This document shows positions 1-8,810 of a stretch of DNA of 64,000 nucleotides, piece after piece; position 1 is the stretch's first letter; the number at the start of each line of letters is the position of its first letter. Source of the DNA: Flavobacterium ovatum (GTDB lineage Bacteria > Bacteroidota > Bacteroidia > Flavobacteriales > Flavobacteriaceae); NCBI RefSeq assembly GCF_040703125.1, contig NZ_CP160035.1, positions 2,066,001-2,130,000 of the forward strand. The letters run 5' to 3'. The translations under genes and the position numbers were made by a program. The notes beneath the pieces were generated by a model. That model saw nothing but the letters and a program-made list of their open reading frames with translations. It did no database searches and was not told where the DNA came from.

Positions 1-548
1 TTGAAGCAGAAGCAGATGCAATTTGCGACGGTGAAAACGTGTACATCATCGGAATCATGGAGCATATCGAGCCTTGTGGAGTGCACTCTGGAGACAGTAA
101 CGCAACTTTGCCTCCTTTTAACTTAGGTGAGTTTGTAATGCAACAAATTAAAGATCATACTAAGAAAATTGCTTTGGGACTGAAAACTGTTGGTTTAATC
201 AACATTCAGTTTGCAATAAAAGATGAAACGGTTTACATCATCGAAGCCAATCCAAGAGCGTCTCGTACGGTGCCGTTTATTGCCAAAGCATACGGCGAGC
301 CTTATGTGAACTACGCTACCAAAGTAATGTTAGGGCACAATAAAGTAACCGATTTTACTTTCAACCCGCAATTAAAAGGATTCGCAATCAAGCAACCGGT
401 TTTCTCTTTCAGCAAATTCCCGAATGTGAACAAAGCACTAGGGCCAGAGATGAAATCAACAGGAGAAAGCATCTTGTTTATCGATGACTTAAAAGACGAC
501 CAATTCTATGAATTGTACTCTAGAAGAAAAATGTACTTGAGTAAATAA
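1..548 (+). CDS. carB: Carbamoyl-phosphate synthase large subunit, 3' end
   Basis: This is the C-terminal part of CarB, entering the window already in frame (first full codon at base 3, reading EAEADAICDGENVYIIG). CarB makes carbamoyl phosphate for arginine and pyrimidine synthesis in the cytosol. The visible part is the end of the second ATP-grasp half, with IEANPRASRTVPF and LGPEMKSTGES. The protein stops about 25 residues after the latter motif at RRKMYLSK. E. coli CarB continues there into an MGS-like allosteric domain of more than 100 residues, which is absent here; from memory, short CarB of about 950 residues is usual in Flavobacterium. A strong terminator follows the stop codon. Confidence 0.95.
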   Translation, partial: EAEADAICDGENVYIIGIMEHIEPCGVHSGDSNATLPPFNLGEFVMQQIKDHTKKIALGLKTVGLINIQFAIKDETVYIIEANPRASRTVPFIAKAYGEPYVNYATKVMLGHNKVTDFTFNPQLKGFAIKQPVFSFSKFPNVNKALGPEMKSTGESILFIDDLKDDQFYELYSRRKMYLSK

Positions 549-565
549 TCTCAAATCATAAATAC

Positions 566-604
566 CAAAATAGGCTGTCTCACAAGGACAGCCTATTTTT
601 TTGC
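566..604 (+). terminator. Rho-independent terminator of carB
   Basis: A perfect stem (AATAGGCTGTC pairing with GACAGCCTATT) with a short loop is followed by a run of T. It lies 18 bases after the carB stop codon. Confidence 0.9.
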
Positions 605-619
605 TCTTATTTGAAAGAT

Positions 620-763
620 TAGGAGCGAATGATTTGGCTTTTTTTGGAGACATAGTTCCCGCTTTCCGTTTCAATCTTGTGGGGGCAAAAGCCAAGCCCC
701 CACAAGGATTTCCACTTCAATCGGGGCTAAGGGAGGTAGATTGTTTCTTTTTTTGGAGATATA
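620..763. repeat. Dispersed hairpin repeat, family 2, copy 1
   Basis: This gene-free stretch shares short conserved blocks with 60226-60372: ATTAGGAGC, a GTTCCCGCTTTCC block, then GGATTTCCACTTCAATCGG followed by GGCTAAG. Between the blocks lies a perfect GC-rich hairpin (CTTGTGGGGGC pairing with GCCCCCACAAG). The copy at 60 kb keeps a hairpin in the same place with a different sequence. The short open frame overlapping it has no recognisable product. From 780 to about 830 the spacer also carries short repeats of GCAAAG; the rest of the gap up to 972 holds nothing I recognise. Confidence 0.6.
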
Positions 764-972
764 GTAAAATGTTTTTAACTGCAAAGGACGCAAAGTAGTA
801 CGCAAAGTTCGCAAAGCTTTGCGTTCCTAGCGTTTTTATAGAAAGGGTAAAATCAACCTTTGCGGTTAAACCTCACCAGCTATTTCTCAAAACCTGTGGC
901 AAAAATGATTTGAACCTTAAACTGAAAAAAGGTATTTTTGACATTCTTAATAATACAAAAAGTAAAAACAGC

Positions 973-1419
973 ATGAACATAGTTTGGCAAATAAAATCCT
1001 TTGAAGCATTAACAGTAAACGAACTCTATGATATGCTCCAACTACGTTCTGAAGTATTTGTAGTAGAGCAAAACTGTGTCTATTTAGACATTGACGGCAA
1101 AGACAAACTAGGACTGCATTTAATCGGTACATTCGATGGTAAAATAGTAGCTTGTTCAAGACTATTCAAACCCGGAATATCATTCGATAATGCATCAATT
1201 GGTCGTGTAGTGGTTGGAGTCCAATATCGAGATAAAAAATGGGGACATGATTTAATGCGGGAATCGATTGCTGGAATTCAGCAGCATTTTGGCGAAAGCA
1301 AAATAACAATTGGTGCACAATTGTACCTCAAAAAATTCTACGAGTCACACGGTTTTGTGCAATCAAGCGAAATGTATTTGGAAGATGATATTCCGCATAT
1401 CGACATGAAGAGGGAGTAG
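973..1419 (+). CDS. GNAT family N-acetyltransferase (ElaA-like)
   Basis: The product of 148 residues looks like the ElaA branch of the GNAT acetyltransferases, which transfer acetyl from acetyl-CoA to an amine. The start ELYDMLQLRSEVFVVEQNC is the usual ElaA opening, and the acetyl-CoA loop region reads IGRVVVGVQYRDKKWGHDL. The end (FYESHGFVQSSEMYLEDDI) with an HI-D-M close is also typical, and the length matches the family. I chose the ATG at 973 because an in-frame TTG at 910 would add 21 residues unlike the family. The substrate cannot be deduced. It stands alone, with the toxin-antitoxin pair convergent and 1 base away. Confidence 0.85.
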   Translation: MNIVWQIKSFEALTVNELYDMLQLRSEVFVVEQNCVYLDIDGKDKLGLHLIGTFDGKIVACSRLFKPGISFDNASIGRVVVGVQYRDKKWGHDLMRESIAGIQQHFGESKITIGAQLYLKKFYESHGFVQSSEMYLEDDIPHIDMKRE

Positions 1420-1420
1420 T

Positions 1421-1711
1421 TTATAACGAAAGCTTGCCTATATCTTGGTAGTTATTCCAAAATCGTAAAAGTTCAATTTTGTTGCTGTGAAGGCGGTAGT
1501 ATAGTGTTATTTGTTTTAATACTGGAACTTGAAAAGTATTTTTATGTAAGGTAGGTTTGAAAGTAGTATTGTTTTTGGAAAGCAAATCTATTAGTTCGTC
1601 TACTTTATCGATAAAACGATAAACTTCTTTAGTAGTCCATTCTTTTTCTAGGTATTCAATATTGTTCCAATAATCAATTTTAGCAGGTTCAGACCAATAA
1701 ATAGTTGTCAT
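1421..1711 (-). CDS. ParE/RelE-superfamily toxin
   Basis: This 96-residue basic protein resembles ParE-type toxins: it opens with IYWSEPAKIDYWNNIEYLE, continues with a helical VYRFIDKVDELIDLLSKN and ends in the strand pair KQITLYYRLHSNKIELLRFW. Toxins of this superfamily act on DNA gyrase (ParE) or ribosome-bound mRNA (RelE); which applies cannot be told from sequence alone. It lies 3 bases downstream of the small gene 1715-1960, so the two form an antitoxin-toxin operon. Its 3' end almost touches the acetyltransferase gene. Confidence 0.8.
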   Translation of the reverse strand: MTTIYWSEPAKIDYWNNIEYLEKEWTTKEVYRFIDKVDELIDLLSKNNTTFKPTLHKNTFQVPVLKQITLYYRLHSNKIELLRFWNNYQDIGKLSL

Positions 1712-1714
1712 AAC

Positions 1715-1960
1715 TTATCGGTTGTAAAGATGTGGGAAACGTTTTTTTGTTTCTTCCATTACTGTATTATGTGGGGTTGTTCCTTCTGTTTTTATAGACT
1801 CCAAAGCCTCGTCAATTGCTTTTTTTTGTAAATCAGAAAGTAAACAAGTTTCTGAAGAACTCATTATAGCTTTTAATTTTTCAACAAGAGAAATATCTTC
1901 TAACTGGCTTATCCAGTTAATGATATTTAGTTTATCTTTTTGTAATTGTTGTGTATCCAT
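1715..1960 (-). CDS. Antitoxin partner of the ParE-like toxin
   Basis: An 81-residue protein encoded directly before the toxin gene. The N-terminal half (LQKDKLNIINWISQLEDIS) is a helical segment of the sort found in flavobacterial addiction-module antitoxins, and the C-terminal tail VMEETKKRFPHLYNR is probably the toxin-binding part. No clear ribbon-helix-helix or HTH domain can be assigned by eye, so DNA binding is inferred only from its role. The gene order antitoxin then toxin, with a 3-base gap, is standard for type II systems. Confidence 0.75.
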   Translation of the reverse strand: MDTQQLQKDKLNIINWISQLEDISLVEKLKAIMSSSETCLLSDLQKKAIDEALESIKTEGTTPHNTVMEETKKRFPHLYNR

Positions 1961-2172
1961 AATAGTTTAGTTTATGATTTGCTTTCCTAAATTAAGTCAT
2001 TTTGTTGATGGTAAAAAATAGTTTCCTATAAAAGTTCTATTTAGATTTCAGCTGTAATACTATGATTATGAGGAGTAATAATAGCTCTTCAATATTGTTT
2101 AATACAAAGATACAAACCTTTTTTTAAAAAATACTTGAATCAAGTGTTGAGGGACATATTAAGTTAACCATT

Positions 2173-2312
2173 CGTCAGTTCGAATGTCCGCCTCGGCGGA
2201 CGCGATAGCTTTTTTAATAAAATGTATCGAGAACGGCATTGATTGTAGCTTCTCGATATATTTTGTTATAGTATAGCTATCGCATTACTATAACAAAACA
2301 CTCGAAGTGACG
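2173..2312. repeat. 140-bp inverted-end repeat, family 1, copy A
   Basis: The element is bounded by near-inverted ends (CGTCAGTTCGAATG at 2173 and CACTCGAAGTGACG at 2299). It contains an inner hairpin, TATCGAGAA versus TTCTCGATA, plus a TTTTGTTATAGTA / TACTATAACAAAA stem. A second copy of nearly the same length sits at 10901-11038. A small GTCCGCCTCGGCGGAC palindrome lies just inside the left end. The rest of the 1961-2557 spacer is AT-rich and I see no gene in it. Confidence 0.65.
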
Positions 2313-2557
2313 GTAGAAAACCTAAAACCTATGAAACATTTCAACCCTTGATTCGCATAAAATACCATCATGTAGTTTTTGACTACTAGCTTAATCATCT
2401 AAAAATACTCTCCAAATATTAATTAAGTTAATCAACATTTTTAGTAAATGATGTAAATCATTTTTTCCTAAAGTAAATAAGAGCTATTTTTGAAAACCAC
2501 AATTGGTTTACCAGTTGTAAGCTAACAAACTATTAATAACCAAATAGAATTAAGTTT

Positions 2558-3724
2558 ATGAAAAAAATAATTATTGCTCTAACGTTATTTACGTTAGGCA
2601 GCACCCAAGCACAGGTTTGTATTTGGAACATGAAAAGTCTGGATAAAGCCAAAGCATCAAACAGCGAAGAAGTACGCTCCATCATTCGTGATGCCGATAA
2701 AATGTTATCCAAAACCATTATAACGGTAGTAGATAAGGAAATGACTCCATCCAGCGGTGACAAGCATGACTACATGAGTATGGGACGTTATTGGTGGCCA
2801 GATCCAGCAAAAGCAGATGGATTACCATACATCCGAAAAGATGGGGTTTCCAATCCTGAAATCGAAAAGTTAGATCGTTACCCTTTAGGTGATTTCGGAA
2901 AAGGTGTAGAAACACTTTCATTGGCATATTACCTGACAGCAGACGAAAAGTACGCGAAAAAAGCAGTAGAAAATTTAAAAATTTGGTTTGTCAATGAAAA
3001 AACCAAAATGAATCCCAATATGAATTATGGTCAAACCATACCTGGTATCAGAAATGGATTAGGTAGAGGAGAAGGCGTTCTAGATACGTATACTTTTGTA
3101 GAAATGCTGGATGGAGTCGAGTTGCTTAAAAAATCGAAGTCTTTTACTGCTACTGACCAAAATGCTATAAAAGAATGGTTTACAACTTATGTGAATTGGT
3201 TACTAACATCTTCAGTTGCAAAAGAAGAGCAAGATGCTAAAAACAACCACGGAACCGCTTTTGATGTACAGTTGGCTCGTTATGGATTGTTTGTAGGGAA
3301 TATGGATTTAGCTAAAATAATAGTAAATGACTTTCCACAAAAAAGGTTGTTTAGCCAAATTCAGCCCGATGGTTCACAACCTTTAGAATTAGCTAGAACA
3401 ACAGCTTTGGGGTATTCGACCTTCAATTTGACTCACTTTTTGGACATGCGCCAAATTGGGAAAGTCTTGAACATTGATTTATTAGACGCAAAATCCGAAG
3501 ATGGAAGGAGTATTTTTAAGGCAATTGAGTTTTTAAATCAGTATATCAATAAACCTGCAACGGCATTTCCGTACCAGCAAATAAAAGATTGGGATGGGGT
3601 TCAAGAAAAACTATGTTGGCAGTTGTATCGTGTAGATCAAATGCTATCAAAACCAAGGTATGCAAAATACTACCATGAAAAATTAAAGTCTGGTAAAAAG
3701 AATACCGAATCTATTTTATACTAG
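2558..3724 (+). CDS. Secreted alginate-lyase-fold polysaccharide lyase
   Basis: A 388-residue protein starting with a clear signal peptide (MKKIIIALTLFTLGSTQAQ), so exported to the periplasm or cell surface. Family features of the alginate lyase (alpha/alpha) barrel are YWWPDPAKADGLPYI near residue 80, NYGQTIPGIRNGLGRGEG near 165 and NNHGTAFDVQLARYG near 230, where the Asn-His pair is a likely catalytic element. Lyases of this fold cut uronic-acid polymers such as alginate or glucuronan by beta-elimination. I cannot fix the substrate: no SusC/SusD pair or other alginate gene is in the window. It is monocistronic, with a terminator directly after it. Confidence 0.8.
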   Translation: MKKIIIALTLFTLGSTQAQVCIWNMKSLDKAKASNSEEVRSIIRDADKMLSKTIITVVDKEMTPSSGDKHDYMSMGRYWWPDPAKADGLPYIRKDGVSNPEIEKLDRYPLGDFGKGVETLSLAYYLTADEKYAKKAVENLKIWFVNEKTKMNPNMNYGQTIPGIRNGLGRGEGVLDTYTFVEMLDGVELLKKSKSFTATDQNAIKEWFTTYVNWLLTSSVAKEEQDAKNNHGTAFDVQLARYGLFVGNMDLAKIIVNDFPQKRLFSQIQPDGSQPLELARTTALGYSTFNLTHFLDMRQIGKVLNIDLLDAKSEDGRSIFKAIEFLNQYINKPATAFPYQQIKDWDGVQEKLCWQLYRVDQMLSKPRYAKYYHEKLKSGKKNTESILY

Positions 3725-3725
3725 T

Positions 3726-3769
3726 AAAAAGACAAAGCCCTGAATTGATGTTCAGGGCTTTGTCTTTTT
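3726..3769. terminator. Bidirectional terminator
   Basis: A perfect stem (AAAAAGACAAAGCCCTGAA with its complement) around the loop TTGATG ends in T on both strands. It separates the lyase gene from the convergent gene at 3784-4386. Confidence 0.9.
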
Positions 3770-3783
3770 ATTTAGTTTGTAAT

Positions 3784-4386
3784 TTACGCTGGAGTTTTTA
3801 GATCTCCTAGGAAAGGTCTATAGGCATAATAATGCAATACTTCTTCGATAGCAATTTTGAAGGCTTGATTTATAGGGACTTTTATAACAGCAAGTCTGTT
3901 GTCAATTTGAAACAATTGCATATAATAATCTGTAAAAAGAGGAATATAGAGTCCTTTATTTATTGCTTCTAAAGCATTGTTGTAGTTTTCTTGTTGGTTT
4001 TCTTTTATTAAAGAGCAAGTGACGATACTTGATTTTCCATTTTTATCTTTCGTACCTGCATAGCCAAAAAGTCGGCAAATTAATCCACGATAGTGATAGT
4101 CACTACAAGTACCATTAATGTTGTCAGATATAGAATTTGGTTGGTACAAAAAACAGGAACTATCCGTTTTGGTACTAATAGCTTCTAGGGTGGATTCTGC
4201 TTTGCCTTCTATAAATAAATGAAGTGCCCAAGGTAAAAACTCCAAGGGAGAAGCGTCTATATTTGGAGTAGTACAGCATTTACCGCAACCACTGGAACAC
4301 TGTATCTTAGTTTCCGATTTGAAAGTAGTGATTTCACTTTCAAGACGAGCAAACAATTGTTCTACTAATTTCACTTTACTTTCCAT
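3784..4386 (-). CDS. YkgJ-type cysteine-cluster protein
   Basis: A 200-residue cytosolic protein with the CSSGCGKCC cysteine cluster near residue 30, followed by further cysteines (CFLYQ, GTCSDYHYRGLICRLFGYAG) and a late CSL. This pattern is that of the YkgJ/UPF0153 family, thought to bind a metal or an iron-sulfur cluster; no reaction is established. The block Y-R-G-L-I-C-R-L-F-G is the usual second cluster of the family. It is transcribed alone and faces the lyase gene. Confidence 0.75.
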   Translation of the reverse strand: MESKVKLVEQLFARLESEITTFKSETKIQCSSGCGKCCTTPNIDASPLEFLPWALHLFIEGKAESTLEAISTKTDSSCFLYQPNSISDNINGTCSDYHYRGLICRLFGYAGTKDKNGKSSIVTCSLIKENQQENYNNALEAINKGLYIPLFTDYYMQLFQIDNRLAVIKVPINQAFKIAIEEVLHYYAYRPFLGDLKTPA

Positions 4387-4488
4387 ACCTATTCCATTTT
4401 GTGCAAAGTAAGTTATTTACAATGTGGTATTGCTTTAAAATCGCTTTAATTATGACTAAATAATTATCGTAACTTAATAAGTAAAATT

Positions 4489-4525
4489 AAAAGCCCCGAT
4501 TTTTTTTTGATTTTCGGGGCTTTTT
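4489..4525 (-). terminator. Terminator of the decayed lipoprotein gene
   Basis: AAAAGCCCCGA pairs with TCGGGGCTTTT across a T-rich loop, followed on the minus strand by T-rich sequence. It lies just past the stop codon of the gene remnant 4529-5365. Confidence 0.7.
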
Positions 4526-4528
4526 GAT

Positions 4529-5365
4529 TTAGTCGATGGCAACAGAGAGAATAGTTTTGCCAGCGAAATCATCTTCGTTATTTGCGAAAAAGTAAAAATA
4601 TACTTTTGATTATCAACTGTAAATTTATAGTCCCTCATTGTTGAGGTGGTACTGCTTCTTTTCGTATAAGTGGTCCCTAGCTTGTTAACAACATTTGTCA
4701 TCGTATATAACACGTTGTCAATTGTCCAACCATTTCCTATTGCATATGGATATTTAGTATAATATGATTTTGTACCGTTACTTAATGTAGAGGAGAAATT
4801 TGCAGCAAAGACTCTTGCGTAAGTTACTAACTTAGTACTCTTTACAACAATAAAACTGATGCCTTTTAAAGGATATTCCCAACTTTATAAAAGAGGTGAA
4901 GTTCCTGTTAATTCAATTTTTGCTTCTGGTTCTCCTAGAAGCTTTACTATTTTATCTGAATTGTCTACATTTACGGTAATCCCCTCAACAGTTTTGAAAT
5001 TTAAAATTCCGTGTTGATAAAAATTAACGTCTACATATTTAAATTGAGTATGAGATCCATTTTTTAATTCAGCATATAATTTTACATAGAGTAGCTTCAC
5101 TACTAGAAACCTCAAAGGCTGTATTCGTTACTCTTTTGATTGTAACTTTAGAATTAGTAGTAGTCAAATTTGTTTCTGTGTAACCATTTCCTTCAAGGGA
5201 AACAACAATTGGTTCTTCGATATAAACATCTTTTTTATTTGCTGTTACTGATGTAAAAATAACATCTGGATCTTTGTCACTAGAAGACAGGAAGAAAAAA
5301 AAATAACCGTCATGGCTACTAATAAGGCACAATTTAATTTTTTTATTTTGTATTTGGTTGGTGTA
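4529..5365 (-). pseudogene. Decayed lipoprotein gene
   Basis: One protein can be followed on the minus strand only by changing frame. The first segment reads KKLNCALLVAMTVIFFF then SDKDPDVIFTSVTANKKD, the remains of a lipoprotein signal whose lipobox Cys is lost to small indels. It has ATA or AAA where a start codon is expected. The second segment (YVKLYAELKNGSHTQFKYVD) is in another frame and meets a stop after GTSPLL at about 4885. Reading continues past this stop through WEYPLKGISFIVVKSTKLV and a last frame change leads to DDFAGKTILSVAID and a TAA at 4529. The parent was probably a surface lipoprotein of unknown function with beta-rich domains. Confidence 0.75.
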
Positions 5366-5611
5366 ATTGGTGCCAAACGTAATCTTTTATGATTACTATT
5401 ACAATACCTACTTTTAGTGATATTTATATTTTAAAGTGGGTTTTATTATATTTAATTTATAGCTGTTTAAATGTGGATATTTAATTTATCGAATCATTTA
5501 GTGCCAGAGTCTTTATTTTATGTTTAATTTTTTTGTTTCAAATCCAAATTGTAAAAATAATTTTTATATTTACCAAGACCTCATTATTTTAAACAAAAGG
5601 AGTAAAACAAG
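5366..5611. other. AT-rich upstream region of pgmB
   Basis: No gene is visible. A possible weak -7 element (TATATTTA at 5565) lies 40 bases before the pgmB start, but I see no TTG at the expected distance. Confidence 0.3.
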
Positions 5612-6280
5612 ATGATAGCCAAAAAAGCATTTATATTCGATTTAGACGGAGTTATTGTAGATACAGCCAAATACCATTATCTGGCGTGGAAAAAAATAGC
5701 CGATCATTTACAGATAGATTTTACTCATGAACATAATGAATTATTAAAAGGGGTTAGTAGAGTGCGTTCTTTGGATATTATCCTTGAATTAGGCAATGTA
5801 CAGGCTTCTCAGGAAGATAAAGACAAATGGCTGATTCAAAAAAACGAGGAATATTTAACCTATTTGGTTGACATGGATGAAAGCGAAATTCTACCAGGCG
5901 TTTTTCCCGTTTTGAAATATTTAAAAGAGAAACAACAACCCATCGCTTTAGGTTCTGCCAGCAAAAATGCAAGACCCATCCTAGAGAAAACAGGCATTAT
6001 GTCCTATTTTGATGCTATTGTAGACGGAAACGATGTGAGCAATGCGAAACCTGATCCTGAAGTTTTCTTGATTGCATCTCAAAAATTGGGATGTACACCA
6101 GAACAATCTATTGTGTTTGAAGACTCCATTGCTGGAGTTCAAGCAGCCAATATTGCGAAAATGTTGAGTATTGGTATTGGAGACGAAACTACTTTGCATG
6201 AAGCGAAGTACGTTTTTCAAGATTTTACACATATCGACACTCATTTTATTGATACGATTATAAACAAACGAATTAATTAG
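5612..6280 (+). CDS. pgmB: Beta-phosphoglucomutase
   Basis: This 222-residue HAD-superfamily protein converts beta-glucose 1-phosphate to glucose 6-phosphate in the cytosol. It has the HAD motif I FIFDLDGVIVDTAKYHYLAW with the nucleophile Asp and the acid/base Asp two residues on. It also has the LLKGVSRVRSLDIIL cap motif, ALGSASKNA (motif II), KPDPEVF (motif III) and VFEDSIAGVQAA (motif IV), all typical of PgmB. It lies 45 bases upstream of the GH65 phosphorylase gene, whose product is its substrate, so the pair acts as one phosphorolytic route for maltose-type sugars. Confidence 0.95.
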   Translation: MIAKKAFIFDLDGVIVDTAKYHYLAWKKIADHLQIDFTHEHNELLKGVSRVRSLDIILELGNVQASQEDKDKWLIQKNEEYLTYLVDMDESEILPGVFPVLKYLKEKQQPIALGSASKNARPILEKTGIMSYFDAIVDGNDVSNAKPDPEVFLIASQKLGCTPEQSIVFEDSIAGVQAANIAKMLSIGIGDETTLHEAKYVFQDFTHIDTHFIDTIINKRIN

Positions 6281-6325
6281 ATTGAACCTTAGCTAAAATT
6301 TTAAACTAATAAAAAGCATAACAGA

Positions 6326-8635
6326 ATGAACCAAGATTATATAAAACCAGACAATTGGTCAATCATAGAAGAAGGATTTGATGTAGAAAGAGTGAAATCA
6401 TCTGAAAGTCTTTTTAGTATAGGAAACGGGGCAATGGGCCAACGTGCCAATTTTGAAGAATATTATTCAGGGGAGACTTTTCAAGGGAGTTATATAGCTG
6501 GAATTTATTATCCAGATAAAACCAAAGTGGGTTGGTGGAAAAATGGATACCCAGAATATTTTGCAAAAGTATTAAATGCTCCGAACTGGATTGGAATTGA
6601 CATCGAAATCGATGGTGAAGTTCTGGATTTGCACGCTTGTAAATCGGTGACTAATTTCCGCAGAGAGTTAAACATGAAAGAAGGTTGGTACTTGCGAACA
6701 TTTTTGGCGCAATTGCAAAATGGAGTAGAAGTATCGGTTGCTATTCGTCGTTTTTTATCGTTGAATTTAGATGAAGTAGGAGTTATTAATTATGAAATTA
6801 CGCCACTTAATAAAGATGTAGCCATTATATACAAACCGTATGTTGATGCTGGAGTAACGAATGAAGATGCTAACTGGGACGAAAAATTCTGGGAACCTCA
6901 GGAAGTGAAATACGAAGGAAACGAAGGCTTTGTTACTGCTCAAACTTTCAAAACACATTTTAAGGCAACCACTTTCATGCACAACAGCCTATTAGAAGAT
7001 GGAAAACCTTTGGATATTGAAGCTTCTCTTTGGGACGCTACAACAGATAAAGTACAAAGTACTTATTTGGTCAACGTAGCGCAAGGCAAAAAATCATCTA
7101 TTCAAAAAATTGGTGGTTATACCGTTTCTCTAAATCATACAGATACGCTCGCAGCAGCAGCCAATGCTATTCAAAAAGCAGTAGCAATTGGATACGACCA
7201 ATTATTGGCAGACCAAATAGAAGCTTGGGCTAAAATTTGGGAAATGTCAGATATTACTATTGACGGTGATGTGAAAGCACAACAAGGGATTCGTTTCAAT
7301 ATTTTTCAATTGAATCAAACCTATTTAGGTAAAGACAGCCGACTGAATATTGGACCAAAAGGATTTACAGGTGAAAAATACGGTGGTTCTACTTATTGGG
7401 ATACCGAAGCCTATTGTATTCCGTTTTACATGGCGACCAAGGACCAACAAGTGGCTCGTAATTTATTGACCTACCGCTACAATCAACTGGATAAAGCGAT
7501 TGAAAACGCTACCAATAATTTAGGTTTCAAAGCTGGCGGTGGAGCAGCGTTGTACCCAATGGTAACCATGAACGGAGAGGAATGTCATAACGAATGGGAA
7601 ATCACTCATGAGGAAATTCACCGTAATGGAGCGATTGCTTTTGCAATTTACAACTATTACCGTTTCACAGGTGATTACTCGTATATTCCCGAAAAAGGAC
7701 TAGAAGTTTTAATCGCTATTGCTCGTTACTGGCACCAAAGAGCATCGTTTTCTACCAACAAAAATCAGTACATGATTCTTGGGGTAACGGGGCCAAATGA
7801 ATATGAAAACAACGTAAATAATAATTTCTATACTAATTATATCGCTAGATGGTGTATTGATTATGCTCATGAACAAATTCAGAAAGTTTCGCTTGAATAT
7901 CCTTTAGATCATAAACGCATCATCGAAAAAGTGAAATTAGGTGAAGCTGAACTAAAAGATTGGAAGAAAGTATCCGGCAATATGTATTTTCCAAAATCGG
8001 AAGAATTGGGAATCTATTTACAACAAGACGGATTTTTGGATAAAGATTTAGTTCCAGTAAAAGATTTAGATAAATCACAACGACCTATAAACCAAAAATG
8101 GTCTTGGGATCGTGTATTGCGTTCGCCATACATCAAACAAGCCGATGTTTTACAAGGATTTTATTTCTTCGAAGAGCATTTTACCAAAGAGGAATTGAAA
8201 CGCAATTTTGAGTTTTATGAGTCTTTTACCGTTCATGAAAGTTCGCTTTCGCCGTGTGTACACTCTATTCAGGCAGCAGCTTTGGACAAAATGGATATGG
8301 CGTATGAATTTTACCTTCGTACCTCTCGATTGGATTTAGACGATTATAATAAGGAAGTAGAGGAAGGTTGTCATATCACTTCGATGGCCGGAACCTGGAT
8401 GAGTATTGTAGAAGGTTTTGGCGGAATGAGAGTAAGAGACAATCAGTTGCATTTTACGCCAAAAATTCCAAAAGAATGGGAAGCTTATTCGTTTAAAATC
8501 AATTTCCGCAACCAAATTTTGCAGGTAAAATGCAATCACCAAGGAGCTACATTTGAAGTTGATGGTGATAAGGATTTGGAAATAGTTGTAAATGGTCAAA
8601 AATTAATGGCTGCAAAAAAGCTAGTTTTAGGCTAA
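6326..8635 (+). CDS. GH65 disaccharide phosphorylase (maltose phosphorylase type)
   Basis: A 769-residue cytosolic glycoside phosphorylase of family GH65, which splits an alpha-glucosyl disaccharide with phosphate, giving glucose and beta-glucose 1-phosphate. The N-terminal beta-sandwich opens with ESLFSIGNGAMGQRANFEE. The (alpha/alpha)6 barrel follows with KGFTGEKYGGSTYWDTEAY, the catalytic-acid region ECHNEWEITHEEIHRNG (about residues 419-434), TGPNEYENNVNNNFYTN and SLSPCVHSIQAA. The C-terminal beta domain ends at about 769. Maltose phosphorylase is the most likely activity given pgmB next door; kojibiose or nigerose phosphorylases of the same family cannot be excluded. It is the last gene of the operon and a terminator follows. 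Confidence 0.9.
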   Translation: MNQDYIKPDNWSIIEEGFDVERVKSSESLFSIGNGAMGQRANFEEYYSGETFQGSYIAGIYYPDKTKVGWWKNGYPEYFAKVLNAPNWIGIDIEIDGEVLDLHACKSVTNFRRELNMKEGWYLRTFLAQLQNGVEVSVAIRRFLSLNLDEVGVINYEITPLNKDVAIIYKPYVDAGVTNEDANWDEKFWEPQEVKYEGNEGFVTAQTFKTHFKATTFMHNSLLEDGKPLDIEASLWDATTDKVQSTYLVNVAQGKKSSIQKIGGYTVSLNHTDTLAAAANAIQKAVAIGYDQLLADQIEAWAKIWEMSDITIDGDVKAQQGIRFNIFQLNQTYLGKDSRLNIGPKGFTGEKYGGSTYWDTEAYCIPFYMATKDQQVARNLLTYRYNQLDKAIENATNNLGFKAGGGAALYPMVTMNGEECHNEWEITHEEIHRNGAIAFAIYNYYRFTGDYSYIPEKGLEVLIAIARYWHQRASFSTNKNQYMILGVTGPNEYENNVNNNFYTNYIARWCIDYAHEQIQKVSLEYPLDHKRIIEKVKLGEAELKDWKKVSGNMYFPKSEELGIYLQQDGFLDKDLVPVKDLDKSQRPINQKWSWDRVLRSPYIKQADVLQGFYFFEEHFTKEELKRNFEFYESFTVHESSLSPCVHSIQAAALDKMDMAYEFYLRTSRLDLDDYNKEVEEGCHITSMAGTWMSIVEGFGGMRVRDNQLHFTPKIPKEWEAYSFKINFRNQILQVKCNHQGATFEVDGDKDLEIVVNGQKLMAAKKLVLG

Positions 8636-8663
8636 GATATTTTAAGCTTTTTGTCAAGTATAC

Positions 8664-8712
8664 CAATGGTTTCCGTTAAGAATTAATACTCTTAATGGAA
8701 ACCATTTTTTTT
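8664..8712 (+). terminator. Terminator of pgmB-GH65 operon
   Basis: AATGGTTTCCGTTAAGA pairs with TCTTAATGGAAACCATT (one G-T pair) and is followed by eight T. Confidence 0.9.
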
Positions 8713-8736
8713 GTATTTGGCACTAAAAATAGAAGG

Positions 8737-8780
8737 ATGACATTTATCATATTTTGAAAAGCTGTTTTAATCGAACTTTG
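8737..8780 (+). promoter_or_regulatory. Fnr-type box and -7 element of the 8811 gene
   Basis: The palindrome ATGACATTTATCAT (8737-8750) is the exact reverse complement of the one before ccoS. Its centre is 36.5 bases from the last G of GAACTTTG (8773-8780), a near-consensus -7 box. The same distance is found at the copper ATPase, ccoS and hemN promoters. The gene start follows 31 bases later. Confidence 0.75.
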
Positions 8781-8810
8781 TACTGTTTAGAACAATTAAA
8801 AATAGAACGA

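Noticed and set aside
601..798. Open frame of 65 codons after carB
   Set aside because: It overlaps the carB terminator tail and the family 2 repeat, and its product resembles nothing; it follows the repeat sequence, not codon usage.
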